Origin: Opitutales bacterium
Lineage (GTDB): Bacteria > Verrucomicrobiota > Verrucomicrobiia > Opitutales > Seribacteraceae
DNA length: 52,097 nt
Reading direction: 5' to 3'
Assembly (NCBI GenBank): GCA_028101545.1
Contig: JAOHKZ010000014.1
Location: forward strand, 1 to 52,097
The first letter of the stretch is position 1; each line of letters starts with the position of its first letter. Below are positions 42,398-50,945 of this stretch, one piece after another. The position numbers and the translations under genes are program-made. The notes below the pieces were generated by a model. It had not been told where the DNA came from and did no database searches. It was given only the letters and a program-made list of their open reading frames with translations.

Positions 42398-42643
42398 GTG
42401 AAGGTTACTGTATTTGTTTCCCCCAAGGCTACGGTCTTGGATCCCCAAGGCGCAGCGGTCGAGCAAGCAATGAAAAGCTTAGGCCATCAATCGGTGGGGG
42501 GTGTCCGCGTGGGCAAGACCATCACCTTTGAGATGGAGGGCGAGGATACGCCTGAAATCCGCACTCAAATTGATCGGCTATGCGATGGATTATTGAGTAA
42601 TCCTGTGATTGAGGATTATCGATTCGAGATTGAAGCGGGGTGA
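42398..42643 (+). CDS. purS: Phosphoribosylformylglycinamidine synthase subunit PurS
   Basis: An 81-residue protein starting at GTG, matching PurS: MKVTVFVSPKATVLDPQGAA, then SLGHQSVGGVRVGKTITFEM. PurS dimers bridge PurL and PurQ in the FGAM synthase complex of the fourth purine step and are required where PurL is the small form, as here. It is the first gene of the purine operon, 76 bases after xerD, and overlaps the next gene, an FAH-family enzyme, by 4 bases (GTGA). Confidence 0.93.
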   Translation: MKVTVFVSPKATVLDPQGAAVEQAMKSLGHQSVGGVRVGKTITFEMEGEDTPEIRTQIDRLCDGLLSNPVIEDYRFEIEAG

Positions 42644-43476
42644 GAATCTTTCGATATCTGGACAAAGCCGGGTCGATGGGCTTTGGTCGGTTTGATGAGC
42701 AGGGTCAAATGTTTTTGATTCTTAAAAAAGACAATGGTGATTTTGAGGCAACGAAAGAAAGGATCACACCGTTTCGTTTTTTGACACCGATTGATTTTCG
42801 CTGCATTTATGGAGTTGGACTTAATTATAAAGCCCATGCAAAGGAAACGGGAAAAGATGCCCCGAAATACCCAATGATTTTTATGAAAGCTCCCACATCT
42901 GCTCAAAGTGCTGGGGATCCGATTGTTATTCCGCGCTTTTTACGAAGCGATAAAGTTGATTATGAGGGTGAATTGGGCGTAGTGATTGGAAAGCCATGTA
43001 AAAATGTCAAACCTGAGGATGCCCTTTCCTATGTTTTGGGCTATACTTGTGCGAATGATGTAAGTGCTCGGGATTGGCAAAAAGAAAAAGGAGGCGGTCA
43101 GTTTTGCCGGGGTAAAAGTTTTGATACATTTTGCCCGGTTGGACCGTGCCTTACAACAGCAGATGAGATTCCCGATCCTTCCAAACTTATGTTACAAACT
43201 TATGTAAATGAGGAAAAGATGCAGGAGTCTTCAACTGGGGATATGATTTTTGATGTACCCACATTAATTTCATTCCTGAGTGGGAGTACTACCTTATTAC
43301 CCGGCACGTTAATTCTTACCGGTACGCCATCTGGGGTGGGAGAAGCCAGGGAACCAAGGAGATTTCTTGTGCCGGGGGATGAAGTAACGGTGGAGATCGA
43401 AGGTATTGGCATGTTGACTAACCCGGTAGTGGAAGAAATTTTTGATGAAGAGGAGCCTAATAGTTCGGCTCAGTAA
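42640..43476 (+). CDS. Fumarylacetoacetate hydrolase (FAH) family protein
   Basis: A 278-residue enzyme starting at a GTG inside the end of purS. The FAH fold is clear: IYGVGLNYKAHAKETGK, the metal-binding Glu residues in VDYEGELGVVIG, the Asp in GYTCANDVSARDWQ, then GKSFDTFCPVGPCL and ILTGTPSGVGEAREP. The family includes fumarylpyruvate and acylpyruvate hydrolases, oxaloacetate decarboxylases and isomerases of aromatic-degradation pathways; the exact substrate cannot be read from sequence. No aromatic-degradation genes are near. Its position between purS and purQ, with translational coupling to purS, is unexpected for purine synthesis. Confidence 0.92.
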   Translation: MRIFRYLDKAGSMGFGRFDEQGQMFLILKKDNGDFEATKERITPFRFLTPIDFRCIYGVGLNYKAHAKETGKDAPKYPMIFMKAPTSAQSAGDPIVIPRFLRSDKVDYEGELGVVIGKPCKNVKPEDALSYVLGYTCANDVSARDWQKEKGGGQFCRGKSFDTFCPVGPCLTTADEIPDPSKLMLQTYVNEEKMQESSTGDMIFDVPTLISFLSGSTTLLPGTLILTGTPSGVGEAREPRRFLVPGDEVTVEIEGIGMLTNPVVEEIFDEEEPNSSAQ

Positions 43477-43494
43477 TTATTCAGTAGCGTTTTT

Positions 43495-44184
43495 ATGAAA
43501 GTAGCAATTTTACAATTTCCCGGTTCCAATTGTGATTGGGATGCGGAGCATGCCGTCAAAGATGTTTTGGGTATTCCGTCTTCACGGATATGGCACAAAG
43601 CATCCTTGCCTGCAGAAACAGAAGCGGTGGTTGTACCGGGTGGATTTTCCTTCGGGGATTATCTTCGTTGCGGTGCGATAGCCCGGTTCTCTCCCATTAT
43701 GGATGACTTAAAATCTTTTGCCAGTAACGGTGGGCAGGTTCTTGGCATTTGCAATGGTTTTCAGATTCTCTGCGAATCGGGATTGCTTCCCGGTGCTTTA
43801 ATTCGAAATGATTGCCTGGAATTTCGCTGTATCAATCAGCAAGTTGCCATTGAAAATTCCAACGATCGCTTTAATCCAGAAAAGTGTGGAGAGCAATTAT
43901 CCCTGCCCATTGCTCATGGGGAGGGAAATTATCGCTTAAAGGATGGTGATCTTGAAAAATTGGAATCAAACGGACAAGTTCTTCTCCGTTATATTGGAAA
44001 TCCTAATGGATCCATAAATGATATTGCTGGGATTAGAAATGAAGAGGGTAATGTTTATGGTATGATGCCGCATCCGGAAAGGGCGGTTGAACCTCACCAT
44101 CCCAGTCGGGATGGATTACCTATTTTAAAAGCTTTTCTTGAACCAATTCTTACCCGTTCTTCCGTGGAAATATCCGCATCATGA
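43495..44184 (+). CDS. purQ: Phosphoribosylformylglycinamidine synthase, glutaminase subunit PurQ
   Basis: A 229-residue class I glutamine amidotransferase that supplies ammonia to PurL. Motifs are [37 protein letters not shown] (49-65), the nucleophile Cys86 in GICNGFQIL, and the His/Glu of the triad in [13 protein letters not shown]. It begins 18 bases after the FAH gene and overlaps purL by 4 bases, consistent with a PurS-PurQ-PurL complex made from one mRNA. Confidence 0.96.
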   Translation: MKVAILQFPGSNCDWDAEHAVKDVLGIPSSRIWHKASLPAETEAVVVPGGFSFGDYLRCGAIARFSPIMDDLKSFASNGGQVLGICNGFQILCESGLLPGALIRNDCLEFRCINQQVAIENSNDRFNPEKCGEQLSLPIAHGEGNYRLKDGDLEKLESNGQVLLRYIGNPNGSINDIAGIRNEEGNVYGMMPHPERAVEPHHPSRDGLPILKAFLEPILTRSSVEISAS

Positions 44185-46496
44185 ACCAGAATACTGCCAC
44201 TCCATTGCCTCCGAACCCTGATCCATGTCTGAATGTAGAGATTACTCCGGAACTGGTTGCTCAACACGGCTTGCTTCCAGAAGAGTACGAACAAGTTTTG
44301 GAAATTTTGGGCCGTGTTCCTAATTTAACGGAGTTGGGTATTTTTTCGGTCATGTGGTCGGAACATTGTGCATATAAAAATACCCGCAAATTACTCAGGC
44401 TTTTTCCAACGGAAAAACAGGATAAAGATTCAGTTGGTCAGGTATTAGTCAAGGCGGGTGAGGAAAATGCCGGTGTGATTGATGTGGGAGAAGGTTGGGG
44501 TGTTGCTTTTAAAATTGAATCACATAATCATCCCAGTGCAATTGAACCTTTTGAAGGGGCAGCAACTGGGGTGGGTGGAATTGTAAGAGATATTTTTACA
44601 ATGGGAGCCCGCCCAGTTCTTTTAACGAATTCACTACGCTTTGGTTCCTTGGAATCTGCTCATGTAAAGAGGCTCTTTCGTGGAGTGGTTAGTGGTATTT
44701 CAAATTATGGTAATTGCTTGGGTATTCCCAATATGGGTGGTGATGTATACTTTGATGATTGTTACGAAGGTAACCCTTTGGTTAATGCGCTTTGTGCTGG
44801 AATTCTTAAGCATGAGGATATCCATCGTGGTGCTGCTACCGGTGTGGGTAACCCTGTTTTTTATGTTGGCCCAGGTACCGGTAGAGACGGACTGGGTGGA
44901 GCCAGTTTTGCATCCCGTGAATTGACTGAGGAGAGTGCTGCGGATCGACCAGCGGTTCAGAAAGGGGATCCATTCATGGAAAAACTTTTACTTGAAGCGT
45001 GTCTTGAAATGATGGCAATCCCTGGACTGGTTGTGGGTATACAAGATATGGGAGCAGCTGGTTTGACATGTTCGACTTGTGAGACAGCTTCCCGTGGTGG
45101 TTTAGGAATTGAAATTGATCTCGACCTAGTTCCTCAACGTGAGACTGGAATGAATTCCTATGAAATCATGCTCTCCGAAAGTCAGGAAAGAATGCTTGTT
45201 ATCGTCAAAAAAGGCAGGGAGAATGAGATTAGAGAAGTATTTGAAAAATGGGATCTGCATGCGGCTCATATTGGGGAAGTCAAAGAGGGTGATCGAATGG
45301 TCGTTCGGCATAAAGGGGTAGTGGTTGCTGATTTACCAGCCAAATCCCTTACAGATGAAGCCCCAATTTATGACCAGCCAGCTAGTGAACCCGCACATAT
45401 TCAAGCAGCTAGAGATTGGGATGTAAATTCTCTTCCCGAACTTGCTGCTGAATCTGTAGAATCTTCTTTGGGAAAACTTTTAGCTCATCCAACCATTGCC
45501 TCGAAGAGGTGGGTTTGGCAACAGTATGACCATATGGTAATGTCTGGTTGTACTGTTGAGCCAGGTAGCGATGCGGGTGTGGTTCATTTGAGTATTGCTG
45601 GGATTGATAAAAGATTGGCTATTTCCAACGATTGTAATAACCGCTTTTGCTATCTGGATCCTTACCGCGGGGCCCAGATTGCCTTTGCTGAGTGTATGCG
45701 AAATTTAGCGTGTTCGGGAGCCCGTGCTCTTGCGGTGACAGATAATTTGAACTTTGCCAATCCGAACAAGCCCGAAGCCTATCATATGCTTAAGGAGTGC
45801 GTTAAAGGATTGGCGGATGCCTGTACTTTTTTCGATGTCCCCGTTGTCGGAGGAAATGTGAGTTTGTATAATGAGCACGGTGATGGTGCGATTGATCCAA
45901 CTCCTGTTATTTCTATGGTTGGGCTGATCGAGAAGGCGGATCAGGTAACTCGAAGTTTTATTGCAGATGCGGGGCAATCTATTGTGTTAATTGGCGATTT
46001 ACCAAATGAATTGGGAGGCAGTTATTTTCTACAAACTGAATTTGGTAAAAAAGAAGGAACGTGCCCAGGTGTTAATTTAGCAGAAGAGAAGAAGGTGCAA
46101 GACTTTCTCATAAACGCTATTAATTCAGGACATATTAGTGCGGCTCATGATATTTCTGAAGGCGGTCTTCTTGTTGCGATTGCCGAAATGTTATTTGAAA
46201 ATCCTGAACTGGGTGCTGATTTGTCGATTGATTCATTAGGTGAATCCAATCGTTTGGATGCCTTGCTTTTTGGCGAAAGTCAGGGTCGAGTTTTAATATC
46301 AGTTTCTAATGAAAATTTGGATGAGGTTTTAGAGTCAGCCATAAATGATGGTTTGTCGGTTTTGAAATTGGGTACTTCTACGGATTCGGGCCGGTTGAAA
46401 CTTTCGGTTTCTGAAAATGAAATCCTTGATTCCGAGGTCAATAAGTTGCATAAGATTTGGAGTGAAGCTATTCCAGAAAAAATGAAAAAAAGCTAA
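44181..46496 (+). CDS. purL: Phosphoribosylformylglycinamidine synthase, catalytic subunit PurL
   Basis: A 771-residue small-type PurL that converts FGAR to FGAM with ATP and ammonia from PurQ. Diagnostic parts are [15 protein letters not shown] (58-72), [20 protein letters not shown] (111-130), the following [27 protein letters not shown] and, in the second half, the repeated ATPase-like fold with [14 protein letters not shown] and [16 protein letters not shown]. The lack of a C-terminal glutaminase domain agrees with separate purQ and purS upstream. It overlaps purQ by 4 bases, and purF follows after 6 bases. Confidence 0.97.
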   Translation: MNQNTATPLPPNPDPCLNVEITPELVAQHGLLPEEYEQVLEILGRVPNLTELGIFSVMWSEHCAYKNTRKLLRLFPTEKQDKDSVGQVLVKAGEENAGVIDVGEGWGVAFKIESHNHPSAIEPFEGAATGVGGIVRDIFTMGARPVLLTNSLRFGSLESAHVKRLFRGVVSGISNYGNCLGIPNMGGDVYFDDCYEGNPLVNALCAGILKHEDIHRGAATGVGNPVFYVGPGTGRDGLGGASFASRELTEESAADRPAVQKGDPFMEKLLLEACLEMMAIPGLVVGIQDMGAAGLTCSTCETASRGGLGIEIDLDLVPQRETGMNSYEIMLSESQERMLVIVKKGRENEIREVFEKWDLHAAHIGEVKEGDRMVVRHKGVVVADLPAKSLTDEAPIYDQPASEPAHIQAARDWDVNSLPELAAESVESSLGKLLAHPTIASKRWVWQQYDHMVMSGCTVEPGSDAGVVHLSIAGIDKRLAISNDCNNRFCYLDPYRGAQIAFAECMRNLACSGARALAVTDNLNFANPNKPEAYHMLKECVKGLADACTFFDVPVVGGNVSLYNEHGDGAIDPTPVISMVGLIEKADQVTRSFIADAGQSIVLIGDLPNELGGSYFLQTEFGKKEGTCPGVNLAEEKKVQDFLINAINSGHISAAHDISEGGLLVAIAEMLFENPELGADLSIDSLGESNRLDALLFGESQGRVLISVSNENLDEVLESAINDGLSVLKLGTSTDSGRLKLSVSENEILDSEVNKLHKIWSEAIPEKMKKS

Positions 46497-46502
46497 ACCA
46501 CG

Positions 46503-48422
46503 ATGAGTGATGAAATAGGCCACCACTGCGGAATTGCTCTTGTCCGTTTACGGAAGCCATTGGCTTATTACGAACAAAAGTATGGCACTCCATTATGGGG
46601 TTTTAATCAACTTTTCCTATTAATGGAAAAACAGCACAACCGCGGCCAGGATGGTGCAGGAATTGGGTCGATGAAATTAAACATGCCTCCGGGCGAAGCT
46701 TTTATGTTCCGCGAACGGAGCACGAGCACGAAAGCGTTGTCTAAAATTTTCGGTGGCCAGCACAAAAAACTGGAAAAAATGATTAAGGATGGGATTGCAT
46801 TTCCTGAATTTCCCGAAACTTACAAAAAGCATTTTGACTACGGCGGCGAAGTTTTGCTAGGGCATTTACGGTATGGAACATCTGGAGCATATGGTTCGAC
46901 AACTTGTCATCCCTATTTTCGGAAGAGCAATTGGCCTGGCAAAAACCTTATGGTTGCAGGTAATTTTAACCTGACCAATGTGGAGGAACTTAACCAAAAA
47001 CTGGTCGAGCGTGGACAGCACCCAGTCTTTGATACCGATACTCAGGCAATTCTTGAGGAAACTGGATATCATTTGGATGCAATCAATGATAAACTATCTG
47101 CGGAAGCCGCTCAGGTAGGGGTTAGTGGAGACCAACTTTCAAAATGGATTGGTGAACGTGTAGATTTACCTGATGTTTTTCGTAAAGCATCTGAACATTG
47201 GGATGGTGGGTATGCATTGGCGGGTATTATTGGGAACGGGGATGCTTTTGCGATGCGTGACCCGCTCGGTATTCGTCCAGGTTTTTATTTTGCTGATGAC
47301 GAAGTGATTGCAATCGCATCTGAGCGAGCCCCACTGATGACCGTTTTTGATAAAAAAGCTGATCAGGTTGAAGAGATTAAACCAGGGACTATTGTTTTGG
47401 CAAAAGCCAATGGAGAGCTTGATGTCGAAAGATTTGCAGATGATCCGGCTCGTGAGACTGCTTGTTCTTTCGAGCGAATTTATTTTTCACGGGGCAATGA
47501 TCCCGACATTTATGCCGAGCGTAAGATGCTCGGTGCTTTGTTAGTTCCAGATGTACTTAAATCTGTAGGGAATGATTTTTCAAGCAGTGTGTTCAGTTAT
47601 GTGCCAAATACTGCAGAGAGTGCCTATTACGGATTTATGGAGCAACTTCGTCTGGTTCGCCGGGCAGAAGTTCAACAGCAGTTAATTGATGCTAAAAATA
47701 AGGGTGAATTAACAGACGAACTTATCAATGAATTGGTAATGGATAATTGGCCAAAGGGGGAGAAAATTGCTAATAAGGATATTAAATTACGAACATTCAT
47801 CTCTCAGGAATCTGGTAGAAATCAGCTGGTTTCTCATGTTTACGATATTACTTATGGTGTAATTAGGGAAAAAGTGGACGCCTTGGTTTGTATTGATGAT
47901 TCCATTGTCCGAGGTACTACACTCAAGCAGAGTATTCTGAAGATTTTAGGTCGGTCTAAACCGAGAAAGTTATTGATCGCTTCCACCGCTCCTCAAATTC
48001 GATACCCGGATTGTTATGGAATAGACATGTCTGAATTGGGAAAGTTTATTGCTTTTCAGGCTGCAGTTGCCTTGATTAAAGAACGTGGATTTAATGGTTT
48101 ATTGGCTGAAGTTGCTCAGAATTGCCGTGATGCATTGAAAGAAACTCGTCCAAACTTGGTTAATCATGTGAAAAAAGTTTACGAGAATTTCACTCCTGTT
48201 GAAATATCTGAAAAAGTTGCGGAATTAGTGACACCCGAAGAGTTGAACGGAGATCCACAGGTTGAGGTGATTTATCAGGGAATTGAAAATTTGCATGAAG
48301 CACTACCTGATCATCCAGGTGACTGGTATTTTACGGGTGATTATCCTACGCCCGGTGGGTATCGCGTTGCTCATAAGGCATTTCTGAATTTTTACGAAAA
48401 TAAAAACGGACGAAGTTATTAA
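46503..48422 (+). CDS. purF: Amidophosphoribosyltransferase
   Basis: PurF makes phosphoribosylamine from PRPP and glutamine, the committed step of purine synthesis. The glutaminase nucleophile is Cys9 in MSDEIGHHCGIALV, so an eight-residue propeptide must be removed for activity. GGEVLLGHLRYGTSGAYG and AGNFNLTNVEELN belong to the Ntn-hydrolase domain, and VCIDDSIVRGTTLKQSI is the PRPP-binding loop of the transferase domain. At 639 residues it is much longer than the roughly 505-residue E. coli enzyme, like the long form I recall in Bacteroidetes and Verrucomicrobia. The extra length is spread over both domains and the C-terminus. It ends the purine operon. Confidence 0.93.
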   Translation: MSDEIGHHCGIALVRLRKPLAYYEQKYGTPLWGFNQLFLLMEKQHNRGQDGAGIGSMKLNMPPGEAFMFRERSTSTKALSKIFGGQHKKLEKMIKDGIAFPEFPETYKKHFDYGGEVLLGHLRYGTSGAYGSTTCHPYFRKSNWPGKNLMVAGNFNLTNVEELNQKLVERGQHPVFDTDTQAILEETGYHLDAINDKLSAEAAQVGVSGDQLSKWIGERVDLPDVFRKASEHWDGGYALAGIIGNGDAFAMRDPLGIRPGFYFADDEVIAIASERAPLMTVFDKKADQVEEIKPGTIVLAKANGELDVERFADDPARETACSFERIYFSRGNDPDIYAERKMLGALLVPDVLKSVGNDFSSSVFSYVPNTAESAYYGFMEQLRLVRRAEVQQQLIDAKNKGELTDELINELVMDNWPKGEKIANKDIKLRTFISQESGRNQLVSHVYDITYGVIREKVDALVCIDDSIVRGTTLKQSILKILGRSKPRKLLIASTAPQIRYPDCYGIDMSELGKFIAFQAAVALIKERGFNGLLAEVAQNCRDALKETRPNLVNHVKKVYENFTPVEISEKVAELVTPEELNGDPQVEVIYQGIENLHEALPDHPGDWYFTGDYPTPGGYRVAHKAFLNFYENKNGRSY

Positions 48423-48555
48423 CTGGTTGGTCTTTGTTATTCTTTTAGACCTGCATGGATGATTAAAGCATTTGACGAAAAATTTAATAGCTTCGTAGCA
48501 TACTGAGTATTTTTATGTTTTACATATTTAGTTCTTGAAAATTGATAAAAATCCT

Positions 48556-48585
48556 TTGACAGGGTGGCTCATTATTTCCTTAAAT
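48556..48585 (+). promoter_or_regulatory. Putative sigma70-type promoter before the HNH gene
   Basis: TTGACA (48556-48561) is a perfect -35 hexamer. After 18 bases TTAAAT (48580-48585) matches the -10 consensus at four of six positions. Transcription would start only a few bases before the ATG at 48595, giving an almost leaderless mRNA. A weaker pair, TTGACG (48472-48477) with TAGCAT (48496-48501), is further upstream in the same 172-base gap after purF. Confidence 0.35.
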
Positions 48586-48594
48586 TAAAAACGG

Positions 48595-49188
48595 ATGGAG
48601 ACAAGTTATCAAACCCTCGTACTCAATCGGCTTTGGCAGGCCGTAAATGTTGTAGGGGTCGAACGAGCGTTTAGCTTGTTAGCCCTTGATCACGCTCAGG
48701 TTATTTATGCTGAGGATGGGAGTTTCCGGGTTTTAGACGCGGCTGCCTGGTTTGAACATTCCAAGAAAGTGGAAAGTACACCAGGTGCCCGAGTAATACG
48801 AACCGTAAACCAAGCTGTTTTAGTTCCTGCCGTTTTACTATTAAAAGGATTTGACCGGATTCTTTTACAGGATATCAAATTCAATCGTCAAAATCTTTTG
48901 GAAAGGGATGATCATCGGTGTCAATATTGTGGCAAGAATCTTCCCCATAAGGAATTGAATATGGATCATGTTATCCCAAGAGATCGGGGAGGGGGGACAT
49001 CATGGGAGAATGTGGTTATTTCTTGTATTCGTTGCAACAGTAAGAAGAGTAACCGTTTGCCTAAGGAAGCGGGAATGAGACTACTGAAGGAACCGAAAAG
49101 GCCGCCAAGGCGTCCCTTTGTTTCCTCTCTCTACGGAAAGCCGGTCGAGAAATCTTGGGAATACTTTTTGCAGTCTAAAGAGAAGTAA
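48595..49188 (+). CDS. HNH endonuclease family protein
   Basis: A 197-residue protein with a long N-terminal region (METSYQTLVLNRLWQAVNVV, then the roughly 100 residues of the widely conserved HNH subfamily) and an HNH zinc nuclease core: CQYCGKNLPHKELNMDHVIP gives the first Cys pair and the Asp-His, RDRGGGTSWENVV the Asn position, and CIRCNSKK the second Cys pair. It is a common chromosomal housekeeping gene of unknown biological role in many phyla, not part of a visible restriction or mobile element. The gene is preceded by a promoter-like sequence and a 172-base gap, so it is a separate unit. Confidence 0.92.
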   Translation: METSYQTLVLNRLWQAVNVVGVERAFSLLALDHAQVIYAEDGSFRVLDAAAWFEHSKKVESTPGARVIRTVNQAVLVPAVLLLKGFDRILLQDIKFNRQNLLERDDHRCQYCGKNLPHKELNMDHVIPRDRGGGTSWENVVISCIRCNSKKSNRLPKEAGMRLLKEPKRPPRRPFVSSLYGKPVEKSWEYFLQSKEK

Positions 49189-49232
49189 TTTTCGATTCTC
49201 GCCTTAGCAATTCATTCTGCTATTTTTTTTAA

Positions 49233-50936
49233 ATGGATCAAAGGCAGGAGATTGAAGTATCAGACCGTAAAGCAGTAGATGCTTTATATCGGATAAGTAC
49301 TTTGTCGGGGAATGAAAAGGATCCAATGGAGGCGTTGGAGGGAATTCTAGATGAAGTTATTAATTTATTTGGTGCAAGTTCGGCTTCTATTTGTCTTGTT
49401 AATGCGAACTCTGATAAGTTACTCATCGAGGTTGAGCGGGGATTATCCAAGGCTAGTAAGGGTTTCGAATTACCAATGGGTGTTGGAATTACTGGTTGGG
49501 TCGCTCTTTATGGAGAGCCTTTTTTAAGTCCTAATGTATTGGAGGAAGAGAAGTATTTTGCTCTTGATGATCGAATTCATTCTGAGATGGCTGCTCCTTT
49601 GATTGAGGGTGGCAGGACAGTAGGTGCGCTCAATGTTGATTCTTTTGAGATCAATGCTTTTGATGGGAATGACCTACGCCTACTTGTACTAATGGCAAAA
49701 GAGGCAAGTCGAGTGTTGGAAAATATGTGGATGATTCAACAGTTAAGGCGTAAAGCAGATCAATTGCAGACTTTAGTTTTGGTCGGTCAGGATATGTCGG
49801 GCAAGAGGGAGTTGAAAGAAGTTTTAAGAACGATAACAAGAGAAGCTTTACTTCTCCTTGACTGTAAGCTTTCTGCTTTTTTTCTTTATAACAAAGAAGA
49901 GGATTTATTAAATTTACATTCCTTGCAGGATCGCAATGGTTCTCGTTCCTACGAGGAATCATTAAGTATTACGGACAGTATCCTTGGAACATCATTACGA
50001 GGCAATAGGCAGGTTCAGACCCGTGATTTATTGCGTACAGAGGAACATCATTTTGTTTCTTTGATTCGTGAGGAGAAACTTCATTCGATGCTGGTTACTC
50101 CGGTGGTATATGAAGAAGAACCGATTGGTGTTTTGTCTCTTTATGTAGATCGCCCCCATCGTTTTAATGATGATGAAAAATTAATTGCTAGAGCGTTGGC
50201 AGATTTGGGTGCAATTGCTGCCGAAAATGCGAGGCTTTATGGTCGGGTTTTTGATTCGGAGGAAAGCCTGCGGAAGAGCGAACGTTTAACAACATTGGGA
50301 ACATTAGCAGCAGAGATTGCTCATGAGATAAGAAATCCGCTGATGGTAATTCGATTGCTTTTTGATTCCCTGGATTTAGTGGATGCTGATGAGGCTAAAA
50401 GCAAAGATCTTTCTGTCATACGTGAGAAATTAGATCATTTGGAACAAATTGCCGGGCGAATTTTAGATTTTGGGAAAAGCCGAGAGGCATTCCGAAAAAC
50501 TTTTTCTCTACAGGAAATTATACAGGACGCTGCTTTATTGGTGAGATTGAAATTAGAACAATGTCAAGTGAAGTTAGAAGTAAGCAAATTTGAGGAGGAT
50601 TTAATGGTTTATGTAGATAAAGGGCAAATCCAGCAGGCACTGCTAAACCTTATGCTTAATGCTTTAGTGGCAATGCCTCAAGGAGGACAACTTTCTATTG
50701 TAGCAACTCGAAGTGATGATGGAAAAGCTCAGGTATCAGTTAAAGATACTGGTTCGGGGATTCCACATGATCTGCAGGAAAAGATTTTTGATTCATTCCT
50801 AACGGGAACCTCCGAGGGTACTGGCTTGGGTTTATCAATTTCTAAGAGAATTTTAAGAGCACATGATGGTGATCTTGAGTTGATCGAATCAGGGGAAGGG
50901 GGGACTATTTTTAAAATAAGTTTACCTAAAGCTTAG
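49233..50936 (+). CDS. Cytoplasmic sensor histidine kinase with two GAF domains
   Basis: A 567-residue kinase without membrane segments. GAF domains are read at about 15-165 (SASICLVNANSDKLLIEVER, then VGITGWVALYGEPFLSPNV) and 180-335 (ITREALLLLDCKLSAFFLYN, VVYEEEPIGVLSLYVDRPH). The dimerisation domain has the phospho-acceptor His364 in EIAHEIRNPLMVIRLL. The ATPase domain shows the N box LLNLMLNALVAMPQGGQ and the G boxes VKDTGSGIPHDLQEKIF and GTGLGLSISKRI. The H-box resembles the NtrB/AtoS type. A cytoplasmic ligand is likely sensed. No response regulator is next to it in the window; it is convergent with glnD, 9 bases apart. Confidence 0.93.
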   Translation: MDQRQEIEVSDRKAVDALYRISTLSGNEKDPMEALEGILDEVINLFGASSASICLVNANSDKLLIEVERGLSKASKGFELPMGVGITGWVALYGEPFLSPNVLEEEKYFALDDRIHSEMAAPLIEGGRTVGALNVDSFEINAFDGNDLRLLVLMAKEASRVLENMWMIQQLRRKADQLQTLVLVGQDMSGKRELKEVLRTITREALLLLDCKLSAFFLYNKEEDLLNLHSLQDRNGSRSYEESLSITDSILGTSLRGNRQVQTRDLLRTEEHHFVSLIREEKLHSMLVTPVVYEEEPIGVLSLYVDRPHRFNDDEKLIARALADLGAIAAENARLYGRVFDSEESLRKSERLTTLGTLAAEIAHEIRNPLMVIRLLFDSLDLVDADEAKSKDLSVIREKLDHLEQIAGRILDFGKSREAFRKTFSLQEIIQDAALLVRLKLEQCQVKLEVSKFEEDLMVYVDKGQIQQALLNLMLNALVAMPQGGQLSIVATRSDDGKAQVSVKDTGSGIPHDLQEKIFDSFLTGTSEGTGLGLSISKRILRAHDGDLELIESGEGGTIFKISLPKA

Positions 50937-50945
50937 GCGAAAGTA

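Noticed and set aside
48595-49188. HNH gene as a homing endonuclease or restriction enzyme
   Set aside because: It lies alone beside housekeeping genes, with no intron, intein or methyltransferase partner; it matches a widespread chromosomal HNH subfamily.
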